In this document: in pieces, positions 1 through 12,300 of the stretch
Layout of the letters: each line of letters begins with the position of its first letter
How positions within the stretch are numbered: the first letter of the stretch is position 1
Origin: Neckera pumila
Lineage: Eukaryota; Streptophyta; Bryopsida; Hypnales; Neckeraceae
Length of the DNA stretch: 64,000 nucleotides
Assembly: GCA_963969595.1 (NCBI GenBank)
Contig: OZ018415.1
Coordinates: 10,912,001-10,976,000, forward strand
Direction: 5' to 3'
The notes under the pieces: model-generated
The model's database searches: none
Seen by the model: only the letters and a program-made list of their open reading frames with translations
What the model was told of the DNA's origin: nothing
Made by a program: the position numbers and the translations under genes

Positions 1-1
1 T

Positions 2-781
2 GAGCCGATCCTGGTCAATAGCTCTGTATACAAGATCCCTGGCTTTTGCCTTGTGGAGGAACTTGTAGTGCACCCGCAGGAGTTCCCCCTTCACATTGGC
101 TAATGGCTTCTTGTCCCATCTGTACATTGGCTTGAAAACCTGGTTGTACAACTTGTTGATCTCCTTTATTTCATCGGGCTCGAGCTTGCTGACCTCAGCC
201 TCTGTCATTTTGACTGCCTGCACAATAGTCAGTGGGGTGGCCTTTTTTTTCTTCTTACCCCTACCCTTCTCCTCTGCTTCCTCCAAAATTTCATCTCTTG
301 GCCCACCCGCTATGGCTTTCCTCTTCCTCTTTTTCTTTGGGGCAGAAGGCATTGATGCAGTAGCAACGACTGGTACTATGTCCGTATTGGACTCGCCACG
401 GCTGTCGTCTATATTGACCCATTCGTTGGACATCTCCGTTGGTGTCCAGGAATGAGATCCATCTGGCTTGTCTAGAAATCCCTTTATTGTCATAGACTTG
501 CACATCTGGAGATCCATGGTGGCATAGTCAAAGATGAGGCCGTAGGTCCGTGCTTCCTGCTTCTTGGGAACCATCTCTCGGACAATGACGAGGGCAGTAG
601 AGTTATCTAGCCCTTGAAGCTCCACGACGTCTAAGCCTGTCGTGGCGTGAGCCTTGCCTTCGAATGAGAGCTTAGGGCATATGATTGCAACACCTCCGGC
701 CTGGTCCATCCACTCAAGGCCCCACGCTGTAACTTTCTTGTTGCATCGAAACACAGCTCCTGGATTGCTCTCGCCAATGTT
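2..781 (-). CDS. Partial hypothetical protein with basic NLS-like motif, cut by the window edge
   Basis: An open frame of about 260 codons runs on the minus strand from just after a TAG at 784-782 to the left edge. No family is recognised. The first half reads as a compact domain (for example WGLEWMDQAGG and YGLIFDYATMDLQM). It is followed by an acidic linker, a classic nuclear-localisation-type run PKKKRKRK near residue 140, a second run GRGKKKKK, and a Lys-rich helical tail (PDEIKEINKLYNQVFKPMYRWDKK would be one helix). The same frame is readable upstream to about 930 through the TAG and a TGA, so the gene is probably decayed at its 5' end or those stops lie in an intron. The palindrome cluster starts right behind it, so it may belong to the same mobile element. 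A host gene cannot be excluded. Confidence 0.4.
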
Positions 782-924
782 CTAGAACATGTGCACCACT
801 GAGTCGATAAACTTGTACAGCCTGATGGGTGACAAGTCTGCAGGCAGGTCGATCGATGTATTTTCTCCGCGCAATGCCATGCACAATGGTCAGAAGTCCA
901 CCTCATATCCCATCCTCTGAGTTT

Positions 925-1610
925 CATCGGGATTATTCCCGTTGAAAGTCAATGCTATCCTGCTCTACATCGCTTTTTAGTTTTGGCTGTCTAACATATT
1001 CAGCGGGAGTTCTCCTGATGAGTATGTCCAGTAGGTGCCGGCATAAGCAACACCTTGCATATTATAATCGTTTCTCCTCTGCTATTGCACTGATCATTAT
1101 TTATGCTTCAAATCATCGAAAGATCTCCCGTTGGATTTGTGTCTTAACGGACCATCTTCAGTCCCAAGTGCATACAACTCCTATTGACATTGTTCATGCA
1201 ATCCGTCCCGAGTTCTCTTACCGGTCATGTTCGAATAAGAGCATTTTGAGAAATCCCGCTGATCTTCTCTCCATGTTATTCATGTTATGCCCTGTCAGAC
1301 ATCGGGATATATCTCAATGCCAATTTCATGTGCTGTTTATGGTTTGCACGAGGAAGCGCTTTCATCTTTTGAACGCAGTGTCAACATCTCGTTCAAAACT
1401 CTATTATTTTTTTCAATTTTATCGGGAGATCTCCCGCTGTTTTTTTTTCCGTTTATTTGTTTTTTGTTCAACTAAAACCGCTTTGTTTTGTTCCCGGCTG
1501 CTTTGTTGTACTATGTGTACTGCGAAACTATCGGCCAATCTCCCGATAGTCATATCATTAAGCACTATTTCAGTTATACTCCAGGTCTTTATCGGGATTA
1601 ATCCCTATGA
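925..1610. repeat. Cluster of dispersed CGGGA/TCCCG palindromes
   Basis: About eight diverged copies of a ~20-bp palindrome, ideal form CARCGGGAKATMTCCCGYTG, lie at about 925-946, 1001-1020, 1114-1135, 1241-1262, 1300-1320, 1421-1440, 1529-1548 and 1591-1611. Spacing is roughly 65-115 bp. The copy at 1421 is a clean ATCGGGAGATCTCCCGCTG. The same motif recurs at 8.8-9.0 kb and 10.7-10.9 kb next to the DUF7869-type gene. The long plus-strand frame across 952-1689 is built from this repeat-bearing DNA and is not taken as a gene. Confidence 0.7.
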
Positions 1611-1689
1611 AATTACGACTCAGGGTTTGCACCTGCAAGTGTCTCCGGTGTTTCCACCGAAGGCATTGTTCGGTCTTGCGCGGCTATAG

Positions 1690-3082
1690 GGCATTTTGAA
1701 ATTTCTCCGTGCAAACTGGACTACAATGCTTACCATACTGACTTTCTATCTAACACAAACAACCACAAGAACCCAGAACTTCAGGGGACTGCAATCTTAC
1801 GGGTCATTCCAGAATGCTGGTGTGACTTCAACTGCCAATGATGTAGCCATGATGGTGTGCTCGTGCCGTATACGCCGACAATACGATGCTACTCGTCGAC
1901 AATGACCTCCCGCCTCTACAATTCTTGTGTAGTTCAAAGTGCTTTCTTAACACACGTCCAACCACTAAGCCAACCAATAGACGCCCTCACAGAATCCAAT
2001 GAGCGAGCACACCACAACCTCTCTGCTTTCAAAAAGCAAGCTCCGCAACGAGCTCTGAGATCTGGAAGAAGCAAGACACCCGGAAATGGCACAATGGAGA
2101 CCCTCGCAGCAAGCACAGAATCAATATTCTCACAAATCAAAGACCAAATGAACACGAACTTCCTCACTTGTAAATATGTAATATCCACAGCGCAAAAATT
2201 CAGCCAGATAGTGCAGCTTCAAGCTCATCGCACAGACGATTGAAACTGATAGAAATTCTATCCCTCAAAAAAACAGACCACAATCCACGCCGCAATGACC
2301 AACGCGGGAGGTTGAGCGTCTTCTGTCTACATTGTCTTCATCTACTTCACACCTAAAGTGTTCTCTCTTAATCCAGATAAGAGCATCACCTATAATTCTT
2401 GTCGCTACTCTCACGCTCGTTTCGAGAAACAAGTGACTAAGCAGAATTTCGGATTATTTGTCAGGGTTCATTCGATCAAACAGATCCAACTTGGAAACTT
2501 GACAAGAGAAAAAAATCAAGAGCAGCAGATGGAAAACCCTACCATCTCCTTGCAGCATGGACCTCTGGCGCAAACTCAATCGCGATGCCTTCCTCCAAGC
2601 GAACCAAATAGCCGCAACTCCGACGCCTCCCTCGAAGCCACAAAAACGCGCAAAAATGACGAACTCAACGCCGGGGTCTCCTCTCCCAAGTCCCGCAATT
2701 CAAGCAACAAACTCAACGATTTCCAGCGGGCCGCTCGTTGCAATGGAAGAAAACGAGGAGGCGCTTCGTGGAGGAAGACGATTACCAAAGGGAGAGAACC
2801 TGTGGAGGAGGACACTGACCAGTGAGAGCAACGGGATGAACAAGCGGTTTAGCGGGAGAGGCACGTAGCCCCAGGTCGAGAACTTGGCCATCATGGCGCG
2901 CCGCCCGCTGTGATTACCGATTTGACAGGCAAGGGATGACTTGACCCATAGCGAGATGGGGTCATGATGAATTGGATCCCCACTTCCTATGCAAAGAGTG
3001 GTAATATATTGAAATTAATGCGAGGGGGGTAAGTTACCCTCAAATAAGTTAGGGGGTCGATTCATCAATTTTTCCACACCCC
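1690..3082. other. Stretch with no firm gene
   Basis: Moderately GC-balanced DNA up to about 2900, then AT-rich. The only frame worth recording is the 103-aa one at 2557-2868, listed separately. No RNA gene or repeat was recognised in the remainder. Confidence 0.4.
2557..2868 (+). CDS. Possible small basic protein or first exon, unrecognised
   Basis: A 103-aa frame begins with ATG at 2557 and reads MDLWRKLNRDAFLQANQ, followed by a Pro/Thr/Ser-rich basic stretch (TPTPPSKPQKRAKM) and an Arg-rich tail. Codon use looks more gene-like than the AT-rich flanks, and the frame could be a 5' exon. An overlapping longer frame in another phase (2358-2825) looks like a shadow. No domain or homologue is recognised, and nothing downstream continues it clearly before the AT-rich element at 3083. 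Confidence 0.2.
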   Translation: MDLWRKLNRDAFLQANQIAATPTPPSKPQKRAKMTNSTPGSPLPSPAIQATNSTISSGPLVAMEENEEALRGGRRLPKGENLWRRTLTSESNGMNKRFSGRGT

Positions 3083-4475
3083 TTAACTCCTAAATGCCCA
3101 AGGCACCCAATGTGGGTGTCCAAAATTTTAAAGAGTTTAATTAAAATCTAGCAACCCTGCTGCTCTAACTTATTACTTCGTATTTTTGGGATACTCATTT
3201 TGGAAGTCTACTTTCAGCATCAACAAGCGCTAGGTACAAAAAGCATATTTTTAATTTTCTGACTTCAGATTTTGTGCAAAGGTGAACGCTGCAAATAATG
3301 ACTGAAAATTAAGTGTTTTTCACTTCAAATTATTTTTCCAACCGCTGGGTAGAAAATTAATGCATTTTTTTAATTTTTCGACTGGAGATTTTGTGCAAGA
3401 GTGAACATTGCGCATTTAGAATGAAAATTAAGTGTTTTTCAATTCAATTTTTTTTTCTAATTAGTTCCCACCAACAATTCAATTGAAACAGTTAGAATAT
3501 CAAAATCAATAGTGCAAAAATGTTTAGTTAAAGACATGCAAAGCCAAAAAATTTAATCATTACAAGTGAGTTGCAAAAGAACTTGATTTCTACACATTTA
3601 ATGAAAAATAAGGTCTTGCAATGTATGGGATCAAGTTTCTAAGAATTCATTGACACATTCTTATAGTTACAAGTTTAGTATTAGATCCTATGGTTAGATT
3701 GCCCACAAAATATTTTTTTAAGTTTTTCTTTCTTTGCTATAGACATGGCAGGTTTACCGGAATGGTTTTGACAGAAACCGCACTTGGTCTTCTGGAGGGT
3801 TTAGGTGAAGAAAATAAGTTTCCTAGCACCTTCAGTGACTCACTACTGTTCTTCACTTTAAATGTTCTTAACTTCAAATTCTTGCACTTCATTTAACTTC
3901 TGCATTGACAACTTTTCATATGCTTTGGAATTGAGTTCTGAATGTGGAACCAAAAATGTAGGGAAAAATCACATCGTTTCCATCTTTCAAGAAAGGATTT
4001 ATTAAAGGTATGTCCAAGATTCAGCAAATTAAAAAATAAATCATTAATAACTCTAAGATGGAATTGAATCAACGTAATTGCAATGGTGAGATTGTTCTAC
4101 CAAGCAAATTGGAAAAAATCATGAATTATTTGTTGAAAAACTGTAATATGTATTGCATTCTAAAATGAACTGTACAAGTTACTTTTTTCTAAAACATGTT
4201 TAGATGGCCAAATAAAAAAACCCAGAACTTCCTCCGTCATATTTAATGAAAATGCAATGCACCAAGGCTTTCTTGTACACAAAAATGTTATCTTCTAGAA
4301 GACTAATTCAAAAAATTTTAAATTCACTTTAAATGAATTTCTTATATTGCTCACCCGAACTGGATTTTGGCTTATTGTGTCATACCTTTTTTACAACTTA
4401 TCCAAATATTAGTTTAGGATTAAATTTATAGCACATTTGGCGAAGTTGAAAAAAAAAAGGGCATAGAGGGGTTAA
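3083..4475. mobile_element. TTAA-bounded inverted-repeat element, copy A
   Basis: It begins TTAACTCCTAAATGCCC and ends with the reverse complement of TTAACCCCTCTATGCCC, so TTAA and an imperfect ~17-bp terminal inverted repeat mark both ends (1393 bp). The interior is AT-rich with no coding capacity; the 68-aa frame at 3690-3896 is not convincing. It contains a 12-bp unit (about TTTGGTTTCGGA) near but outside its right end. Termini match copies at 24.3, 26.0 and 42.6 kb. This is a non-autonomous element. Confidence 0.6.
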
Positions 4476-5985
4476 TCATTCATTTAGTAATTCCATCATT
4501 CCCTTAGAAATTCCATATCCAATTTTCATTTCCTCAATTATCAAGGATTTGGTTTCGGATTTGGTTTCGGATTTGGTTCAAAATATGGGGCACCACTAAA
4601 CTAAAATATTGTCAAAATGACTTCAGTAATTTGAAAGTAAAATACATTATTATGGGACAAGTGGTAGACTCACTGGCCATTGGGAAGCAAATTGAAATCA
4701 TTTAGGACCTTCAATTTTTTTCCCATTATTGACACAAGGCACCTTCAATTTTAGAAACTTAGCTACGAAGGCATAACTATACAATGGACTTCCTTCTACT
4801 TTGTAGTTTAGGGTGCACTTCACCATAACTCTTTTTCTGTGGGATCGTAAATCAATTCAGAAGAACTTTATTTGTGTACTCGATTCTTTTGCATCATAGG
4901 CTATGAGCCTCCATGACATAGTATATAGTAATAGAGCATCATATGCTATGATATGGGCATGTAAGAATGACATAATCATATTATGTATGAAATTTTATGA
5001 TTGTATTTTGAAATGGAAAATTAAAGATGTACAACATTGGCTACTTTTTGGCTATTAGTTTTTGATGTAAATTGTACATCATATAATTATTAAAATGTAA
5101 GCTCAAAATGATGGAGATGGTCGTATTAACTTGAATTCATCATTGCTAAATACATTATTGAATTTCATGAACATGAAGGTTCCCGAATAATTATGTACAA
5201 TGGAGTAAAATCTAATTATATTCAATCTAGCTACATATGAAGCATAATGTTCACATTTAAATAAAATCATTTAATCAATGTGAATGTCCTCGATTATATA
5301 TGAAGGATATTCAACAAATATGAGAAAACTAATTTCATTTTTGAAAAGGTAGTACCAATGAATCCTTCTGCATTCTTGCACTCCTTCCAAAACAAATTGG
5401 AGAAGTACAATCCAATAATTTACTACATAAAAAAAAATTACATAGGAGATTCAAACACTTATAAAAATTAAATACTATAATAAATCATAGAAGTGCTCAC
5501 ATTATCTAATAATAGCCCTCCTAAATGTATACAACAACAAAATGATCTCAGATTTAACAGAATCCTTACTTTGATCATTAAGGAGGTAGAAGAATGATTG
5601 AAATGCATCCTTGAACATTGGAAAACTATAACATGTTTTTTGAAGTTCATAAATGAAATAAAGAAAATACTTAATAAAGAAAATATGTGCAGTCACCATC
5701 AGAAAACCTGAAATAAATATCTTGGAAAGAAACGTGGCTCCTCAAATGCTTTTGACTAAAAGCTATTTTTGATACATTAAACCGAACAAAAAACCCGAGT
5801 ATGTGTATAGTAGTTGCAGAAATGCTCAGCAACCTCAATCTTCAATTCCTGGAACCAAATTTTGGAAACTCTAAACCACCAAAACCCTCAACCCTCAACC
5901 CTACCCCTAAACCCTAAACCCTAAGCATTGGCCGTAAATCCTTTTTTTGGTTTGGATAATTAACAAAAATTTGGAGACAATTTTC
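4476..5985. other. AT-rich intergenic DNA
   Basis: No gene is seen. Near 4551-4580 a 12-bp unit (GATTTGGTTTCG) occurs about 2.5 times in tandem. Short minus-strand frames at 5.47-5.70 kb lack gene character. Confidence 0.5.
5877..5928. repeat. Interstitial telomere-like repeat
   Basis: A run of CCCTAAA/CCCTCAA variants (for example CCCTAAACCCTAAACCCTAAG). This is the plant-type telomere unit TTTAGGG on the other strand. A similar degenerate run lies at about 7110-7160. Such short interstitial tracts are common in plant genomes and do not imply a chromosome end here. Confidence 0.7.
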
Positions 5986-6532
5986 TTAACCCCTGGTAAG
6001 CGCTCAAGTGACCATTTTATGGTCGCAGGCCAACTTTAGCCCAAATTTCTGGGCGAAATTTATTTTTTTTCAAATTATTTTTATTTTTTTCTTCAAAAGA
6101 TTGGGTTGTTTAGCAATATTCATATTCAAAACTCAAATCGCTACGATCAAACAAAAATTAAAAGGAAATAGCACAAAGTGTCTAAATTTGTCTAGTGTTG
6201 AAAAATGTACTATTTGGGGAAAGTATTGGTGTTCTCATTGCTAGATCTCATGCATTTTTTCACAAATCAATAGAAACCACAATTTGACCAATAAAAAAAA
6301 AAGTCAAATGCTAAAAACAAAAATTGTATTTTTGATGAATTTCTGAAGTTATATCTTCAAAATTCATTTTAGATAAATCTAAAAATAATTTTATAAATTT
6401 GACCGTATGGATGCTTTCTACTTTTTGTGCTTTACATTATCTTCTTTAATGCAAACTTCAAAAAAATTTTAGAATTTATATTTTATAACACATTTGTATT
6501 TTGTCCAAACTCCTTGGGCTTTTAGGGGTTAA
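5986..6532. mobile_element. TTAA-bounded inverted-repeat element, copy B
   Basis: TTAACCCC at the left and GGGGTTAA at the right enclose 547 bp. The interior (a palindrome-like GACCATTTTATGGTC near the left end, then AT-rich DNA) is clearly homologous along its length to copy F at 42642-43591, which makes B the uninterrupted reference for that subfamily. No coding capacity. Confidence 0.7.
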
Positions 6533-6613
6533 CAAAAGTTTAAAACTTATGAAGAAGGAAAAGAATAATAAAATGGAATTACATGCCAGTCATCTCTATA
6601 AACAAATATAAAT

Positions 6614-6875
6614 ATTTGTCTTTATAGACATTGAAAAAGATAAATTCTAATACTATGGTTTTAGATACTGTAAAATGTATGGACAAAGAAAAGATTTTCA
6701 ACTTCCTTTTATTTTTTGTCCCATCCACCCACCTACTATATATATATATATATTTGTCTTCATAGGTATTATAAAAGATAAATTATAATACCATGGTTTT
6801 AGGTACTGTAAAATGTATGGACAAACTAAGAAAAGATTTTCAACTTCCTTATATTTTTTGTACCACCCACCCACC
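6614..6875. repeat. Tandem duplication of a ~140-bp segment
   Basis: Two adjacent diverged copies share AAGATAAATT, TATGGTTTTAG-type and ACTGTAAAATGTATGGACAAA blocks and end in TTTTTTGT followed by CCACCCACC-type runs. A short (TA)n tract lies between them at about 6737-6752. Confidence 0.6.
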
Positions 6876-7109
6876 CACTAAGCCGATACTAAGTATGTTA
6901 GAAGGAGATACTGAAGATTTTAGTTTAATAGAAATCACACCAAGCCATGTAGCAACCAAAAATTAGTGAAGTTCACATTATTAAGTGAAACAAACCCACT
7001 GACCCTAAACTGAAGTACGTTTACAGTTGTTCCGAATATGTTAGAAAACCTTAATCTTGAACTCAATGAACCTGAATGTAGAAACCTGAACCTTAAACTG
7101 GAAGTCTTG

Positions 7110-7160
7110 AAAATCTGAACCCTAATCCTAAGCCCTAAACCCTAAATCCTGAAACCCTAG
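7110..7160. repeat. Degenerate telomere-like repeat
   Basis: Several CCCTAAA, CCCTAAT and CCTGAAA variants occur in a row. This is a second interstitial telomere-like tract 1.2 kb from the first. Confidence 0.55.
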
Positions 7161-7164
7161 CATT

Positions 7165-8808
7165 GAATGCGGGCAAGGCACATGGCATGGAATGATTAAG
7201 TGTATGGTAACTCTATGTTGTCCTATGAATGTCTATGAAGACTAGTGGATGTGCTATGTGAAGTCATTAATCTGTTTGTTTAGTATAATTGAACAGGTTG
7301 AGTAAGTTAGTCTGCTCTTGTAGCGACCATGTAAGAGCTTTTTGTTTATAATGATGTCAAGGAAGGGTAATTCCTTGAAACACTTTTCAGTTTAATTTTT
7401 TACTTTCCAAATCGGATTGCCATGACAATAGGCCAAGTTTGTTAATATATCTTTGACCTTGGTGGAATTTGTTACGAATATTTGAAGTTGAAATACATTG
7501 AACAATGAATCCGACGACCTCCACAAATGTAAACAACAGTTGTATTGCCGGAATGAAAATGTTAGGGTGCGGCATCTTCAAAGTTTGAAAGGCAGTCGGT
7601 TTATTCAAGACAGCACCGGAAAGATCACTTCAGCCTGCCAGCCTGAGTATTATTTCCTTTGCATGAAAAATTCCATTGAACTGTGTCAAATGAATGGAAA
7701 AAAAGGAGTAGTCCGCATGCAATTACAGACGCAAGAATGCCAGTCAGAGTGGTAAATGTTGAGTCCGGTTCCCAAGAAATGCCAAGCTTGAAGCTTCAAC
7801 GGGTCCTTAACAGCCGCAGTGAATGCTGCAGGGTTCTGGAATCCCGATTAGATTCGAATTCAAATGCCGCACGTATCCCCTCAAAAATCTTCCAGGACCC
7901 GAATTACGTGCACATTAACTCAGGTGCGACAATTCTGCATTGAAGGAATCGAGACGAACGAGAACACAGTCAACATTTCGCAAATACGACCGCATCTTAA
8001 GATTCTACCTGGACACATTGGTGCACGGTTTTGAAGAGTGCACGTGTTAATGAACATGCACGTGGACCCTATCCAAGTGAAAGCAGGAAACATGACCTCC
8101 GACAATATCCTGAATCCCCAACCGAGTTTCCTTCTTTTTCCCAGGCGCACGTGAATGAGCAGTGGCGGTCGAGGATTCTAGACACCTATCTTTCGTTAAT
8201 TGGCAGCGCTCGTGGATTGTATGGAGCTTGCAGATCTGTCATAGTCTTGCATTTCCTCTCTAGGTATGAATTCTTCAAATCTTATTACCCATGATTCCGA
8301 CTTTCACGAGCAGTTTAGTGTTTTCAGGGCAATATAGAAGTTGTGAAAGAATAATGATCGGGCAAGTGATACCAGCAGTGAAGAATGGCCAGAAGGTCAC
8401 CTTCTACAATGATTTGACTGTCCACACATCGAGTCCTTTGAATTTGATACTTAAGCATTAGTTGCGTATCACATGAGTGCTAATTGGTGAAAGAGGATAA
8501 GTGCCTGCAATGCCGAAGTAGTGCAGAATGTGCGCAGAACCGTTTGCTGGGCACAGTGTTGTAAGTGGCGCTGTGCAGACCACTAGCAATGGCAGTTTAT
8601 AATGTTGTTTTCTTCAGTGAAGGACGGTCTTGGTCATTTCGTCAGTGGCGAAAGTAACGAAGTCGTAAGCCGTAATAGTGTAGTCGTCTGCCTCTTGTAT
8701 CGTATACGACCGTAGACTACGAGTACAGACTATAATACGTAGTGAATGCTGTATATCGGAGCCGTGCAGCTACAACAATTGATTATCTCCTGTGTGTTGT
8801 TCAAAACA
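7165..8808. other. Stretch with no firm gene
   Basis: Less AT-rich than 3-7 kb. Overlapping frames of 70-90 aa occur at 7.39-8.29 kb on both strands, but none shows a recognisable domain. The part near 8.5-8.8 kb may be the upstream region of the DUF7869-type element. Confidence 0.35.
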
Positions 8809-8983
8809 TCGGAAAATATCCCGCTGTTAAGAACTTACTGATAGAAGTCATCCATTGATTTCAGCGAGAGATATCCCATTGTTTCCAGCGGATATTATCC
8901 CGTTCCTCCCAGCAGGAGATATCCCGTTGTTCCCAGAGAGAGATATCCCATTGTTCTCAGCGGGAGATATCCCGCTGTTTCCA
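8809..8983. repeat. Near-tandem array of the CGGGA/TCCCG palindrome upstream of the DUF7869-type gene
   Basis: One copy at about 8808-8829 is followed by five units of about 24 bp starting near 8862, 8886, 8910, 8935 and 8958. The consensus is CAGCGGGAGATATCCCGTTG plus TTCC. The array sits about 400-570 bp before the ATG at 9375. The position and repeated palindromic form suggest protein-binding sites, for example for a transposase, but this is inference. A minus-strand frame through the array simply translates the repeat. Confidence 0.75.
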
Positions 8984-9374
8984 TGAAAACATCTCAGTTG
9001 GTCAACAGTGGACACTGTACATGGTAATATGTACCGTTGCATCAAACCGATAGATAAAATTGTTCCGTGATGTGACCTTTCAATCTCGTCGATCATTGGG
9101 TTCTCAAGTTCCATATTCCGATTGACAATATTCCATTTGTATTCAAATTCATTCTTCTTTTCGTAACGTAGTAGTGAAACCCCACTCCACCTCGGCCAAA
9201 GGTGCAAACTTCACATATAACTAGGTCAGGGGATAAATCAACGTATCTCCTTTCCCTATCGAAGTCCAGTCATAATTACAATGTGGACTGATATTCTGGA
9301 ATTTCCGTCTTCAGGTTCATTCTTCATTACGTTTTTGCCACTATAAGGTTCTTGGATTCAGTGCGTCAGAGACA

Positions 9375-12300
9375 ATGGATTCATACTCTGATTCATTTCA
9401 TGATGTCATCACTCCATATTTTGGCGAATCAGTCGGGGACGCTGGTTCTCAAGAATCTATTGCAAGGACTGCTCCGCCTAGCGATGGTGACATAGTGAAG
9501 CTTTCCCTACCGGATTTTGGAGGAGTTGGAGTGGGTTCTGTTGTGGAGGCCCGTCCTCACGGCGAGTGGCTGGGTGTGCCGATCCCGGTCGAGCCATGGG
9601 TATTTGTTCTCATAAGGCCTTCATTGGTCGTCCCAAAAGCTCAACATATCAGGGTCTCTCCCTGCCAGAGAGGTCTGAGTACGCTGGGGGAAGTTCAAAA
9701 CAGAACCATGTTGTGGAGGGCAGCCGGCGTGGTGAAGGTCACTGTGGATCCGCATGTGGATGGAAGCCCATTCATTCCTCAGGAAGATTGGATCGGCCTA
9801 GAGGTGCATCAACTAGATTCCTTTGGTGTTCTTCAATCGTTCGGTCGAATTACTTGCTGGAGGGCGGATGATTATTTCCAGAGTTCTACACTCGGTGAAG
9901 GCTACATAGGTGTGACAGTCCTTGACATTTTCGGGGGTAACCCAGACACGATTATGACCCATGCTCGGTGGCCCCTTTCCAATTGCTGGTTCCTTAGTGG
10001 TCGGTGCTTGAAGGATATAGTCGACCACTTCTTTACCTTCCCTGATGTACCAGATCTCCTATCCTATTTGGGTGGAAGACAGAAGGCACCCTGTCGTTTC
10101 ATAGTTCGTCAACCCTCCCTCAGTGAAAAAGAGACACAGTTCACGCGGAAGACGACGGACTTCGAAATTCAGAAGATAAGCTCGCAGAACTGCTGCAATA
10201 GTCATTGCTGCCAACTGTTTCTGCGTGAGAAATCGCTGAAGGTTAGGCAGAGATACTTCTCGAAACCATTTGAAGAGCGTCGAGAGTATGGAATTGTAGT
10301 TGGTGAACAATTGCATACTGTGGAGTGGACACGGAAGCGGAAGTACATTACACTGGAAGAAGTGGAAGTCTGTGCCACAGCGTGGTACATTATTCACGGA
10401 ATACCGAAGTCGACCTATCACAATTACATTGACAAGTACAAGGAAGGCATTCTTTCATCTACACACGGGAACAAAGGGGTTAAGCGGCCTTGACTTCGAA
10501 CGGTGCAAGTCACTGGTACAATGAAAGCGATCATCGACAACACTGCTGAACAGATGCCGCACCAAATGCGGTGCATTGGAAATGGGAGAGTGGACACGCT
10601 TAAGTTCCTGCCTGCTAGGAACAACTGGAAGCGCATTCATGCTGATGCCAATGAGATAGTTCCATGAATTGTCCTTCTGTTGTTTTTTATTATTGATGGA
10701 TTTGTCGGACTGCTACGTCAACGGGATATATCCCGTTGAACTTCTGTATAGGGCCTTCATCAAATTTTTTTCCTTTATTGGACATCTCTATGACACAGTA
10801 CTCCATGGATACTTCATTTGGATGGTTCTCTCATTTGAATACCTCTTCATATGTTTCGCTGTAGGACTTGAATGTAGTCATCTTTTCAGCAAGATATATC
10901 CCGTTGTTCATCCCTTTAATCGATTGTCTTCATTGCTGCTGTTCTCTTTGCTCCTGTTCGTTTATCAGTTCTCATAGTGTTACTGCTTCCGCGGCTTCTG
11001 CTTCTGTTTTTTGGAAATCGCAGTTGAATGTAGAGTATGGCCTTCCTCCAGTGAGCCAAGCAACGGTTAGTAGAATATAGAAAGAGCACTTCAACAACGT
11101 CTTGATTAAGCCTATTGGTAGCTTTTTTGCGAAGTGTACAAAATGCGACGAACTGCAGCAGTTCATTCTGAAATCACCAAAAGGGAGTTCGGACTTCGTG
11201 GAATTCATGAAGCAACAAGCTGAACACTTTAATCACCAAGCATCCTGCCGTCATCTGTATGCTTTGTGGCGTGAAGAATCCAGGAGGAGCCCTCAAGAGA
11301 TACTGTGCGTTATTCATGACAAGATGGACACAAGAAAGACGGCTCTTCCAAGAATGCGGGTGACGACGAAGGCTACACAAGGTTTGGGTCAGCTTCCCAT
11401 GAGTATAACTGGAATGGTGGCTCATGGTCATGCCGATGGTGCGTATGCGCATTATGCACTAGCCTGCTGGCCGGGGGACTCAAATTTCACCATTTCATCG
11501 CTGGCTAGACTATTCAAGCAACTTGAAGGTCCACCAATTCGGGAGACGGGCGACCTCTTTCCCTATCCGCCTGCAAATGCAATGTTCGACGCGTTACTCA
11601 AAAGAAAATCTCGGTGTATGGACGCCTTGAAATTGATTCCATAGGAAGTTTGGCGTGGATCTAGTCCCCTTTCTAACAAGCTCTATCTTCAGCTTGACAA
11701 CTCCGCCAAAGATAACAAGAACCAGTACCTCATGGCGTTCTTGTCTTTGCTTACTGCGCGAGGAGTCTTCGAGGAAATTCAAGTCAGTTTTCTTTTAGTC
11801 GGACATACTCACGAAGATATTGATGCGTATTTTAGCCACTTCTTGAAGGCTTTAAAGAGCAAGAATACATTTGTTGTCGCAAACCTCATGAAGTCGTTCA
11901 TGGAGTCCCAGGAATTGTCATTCATACCTGAATTCATCCAAGAGGTGGCGGATTTCAAGTCCTTCGTGAAGGGATACCTATGCAATGGCACGGCTAAACT
12001 AATTGGTTTGGGGGAGATGCACCTTTTTCGGTTCTACGTGGATAGTGATGGAATCCCCATCATGAAGTACAAAAAGTCTGTAGTAGATTCACAATGGCTA
12101 CCATCAGATATACCTTCTCGATGCCTGTGGAAAAAAGACCGCATGGGTCATGCGACACTCCCTTGAGGTTACCCTAAACCTGTTCCTTTCAAGCCTATGT
12201 GGGGTAGCGAAGTTGCGGAAGCCACGGGAAATCAAGAGAAGGCAGTGGAGGCAGCAAGGAAAGCGACCTTAAGCAAGGGTTTGATTCTATTAGGAATCGA

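Noticed and set aside
952..1689. 245-aa plus-strand frame
   Set aside because: It translates DNA that carries eight copies of a palindrome, with no domain or plausible composition; treated as a chance frame over a repeat region.
5877..7160. Chromosome end
   Set aside because: The telomere-like tracts are short, degenerate and flanked by ordinary sequence on both sides.
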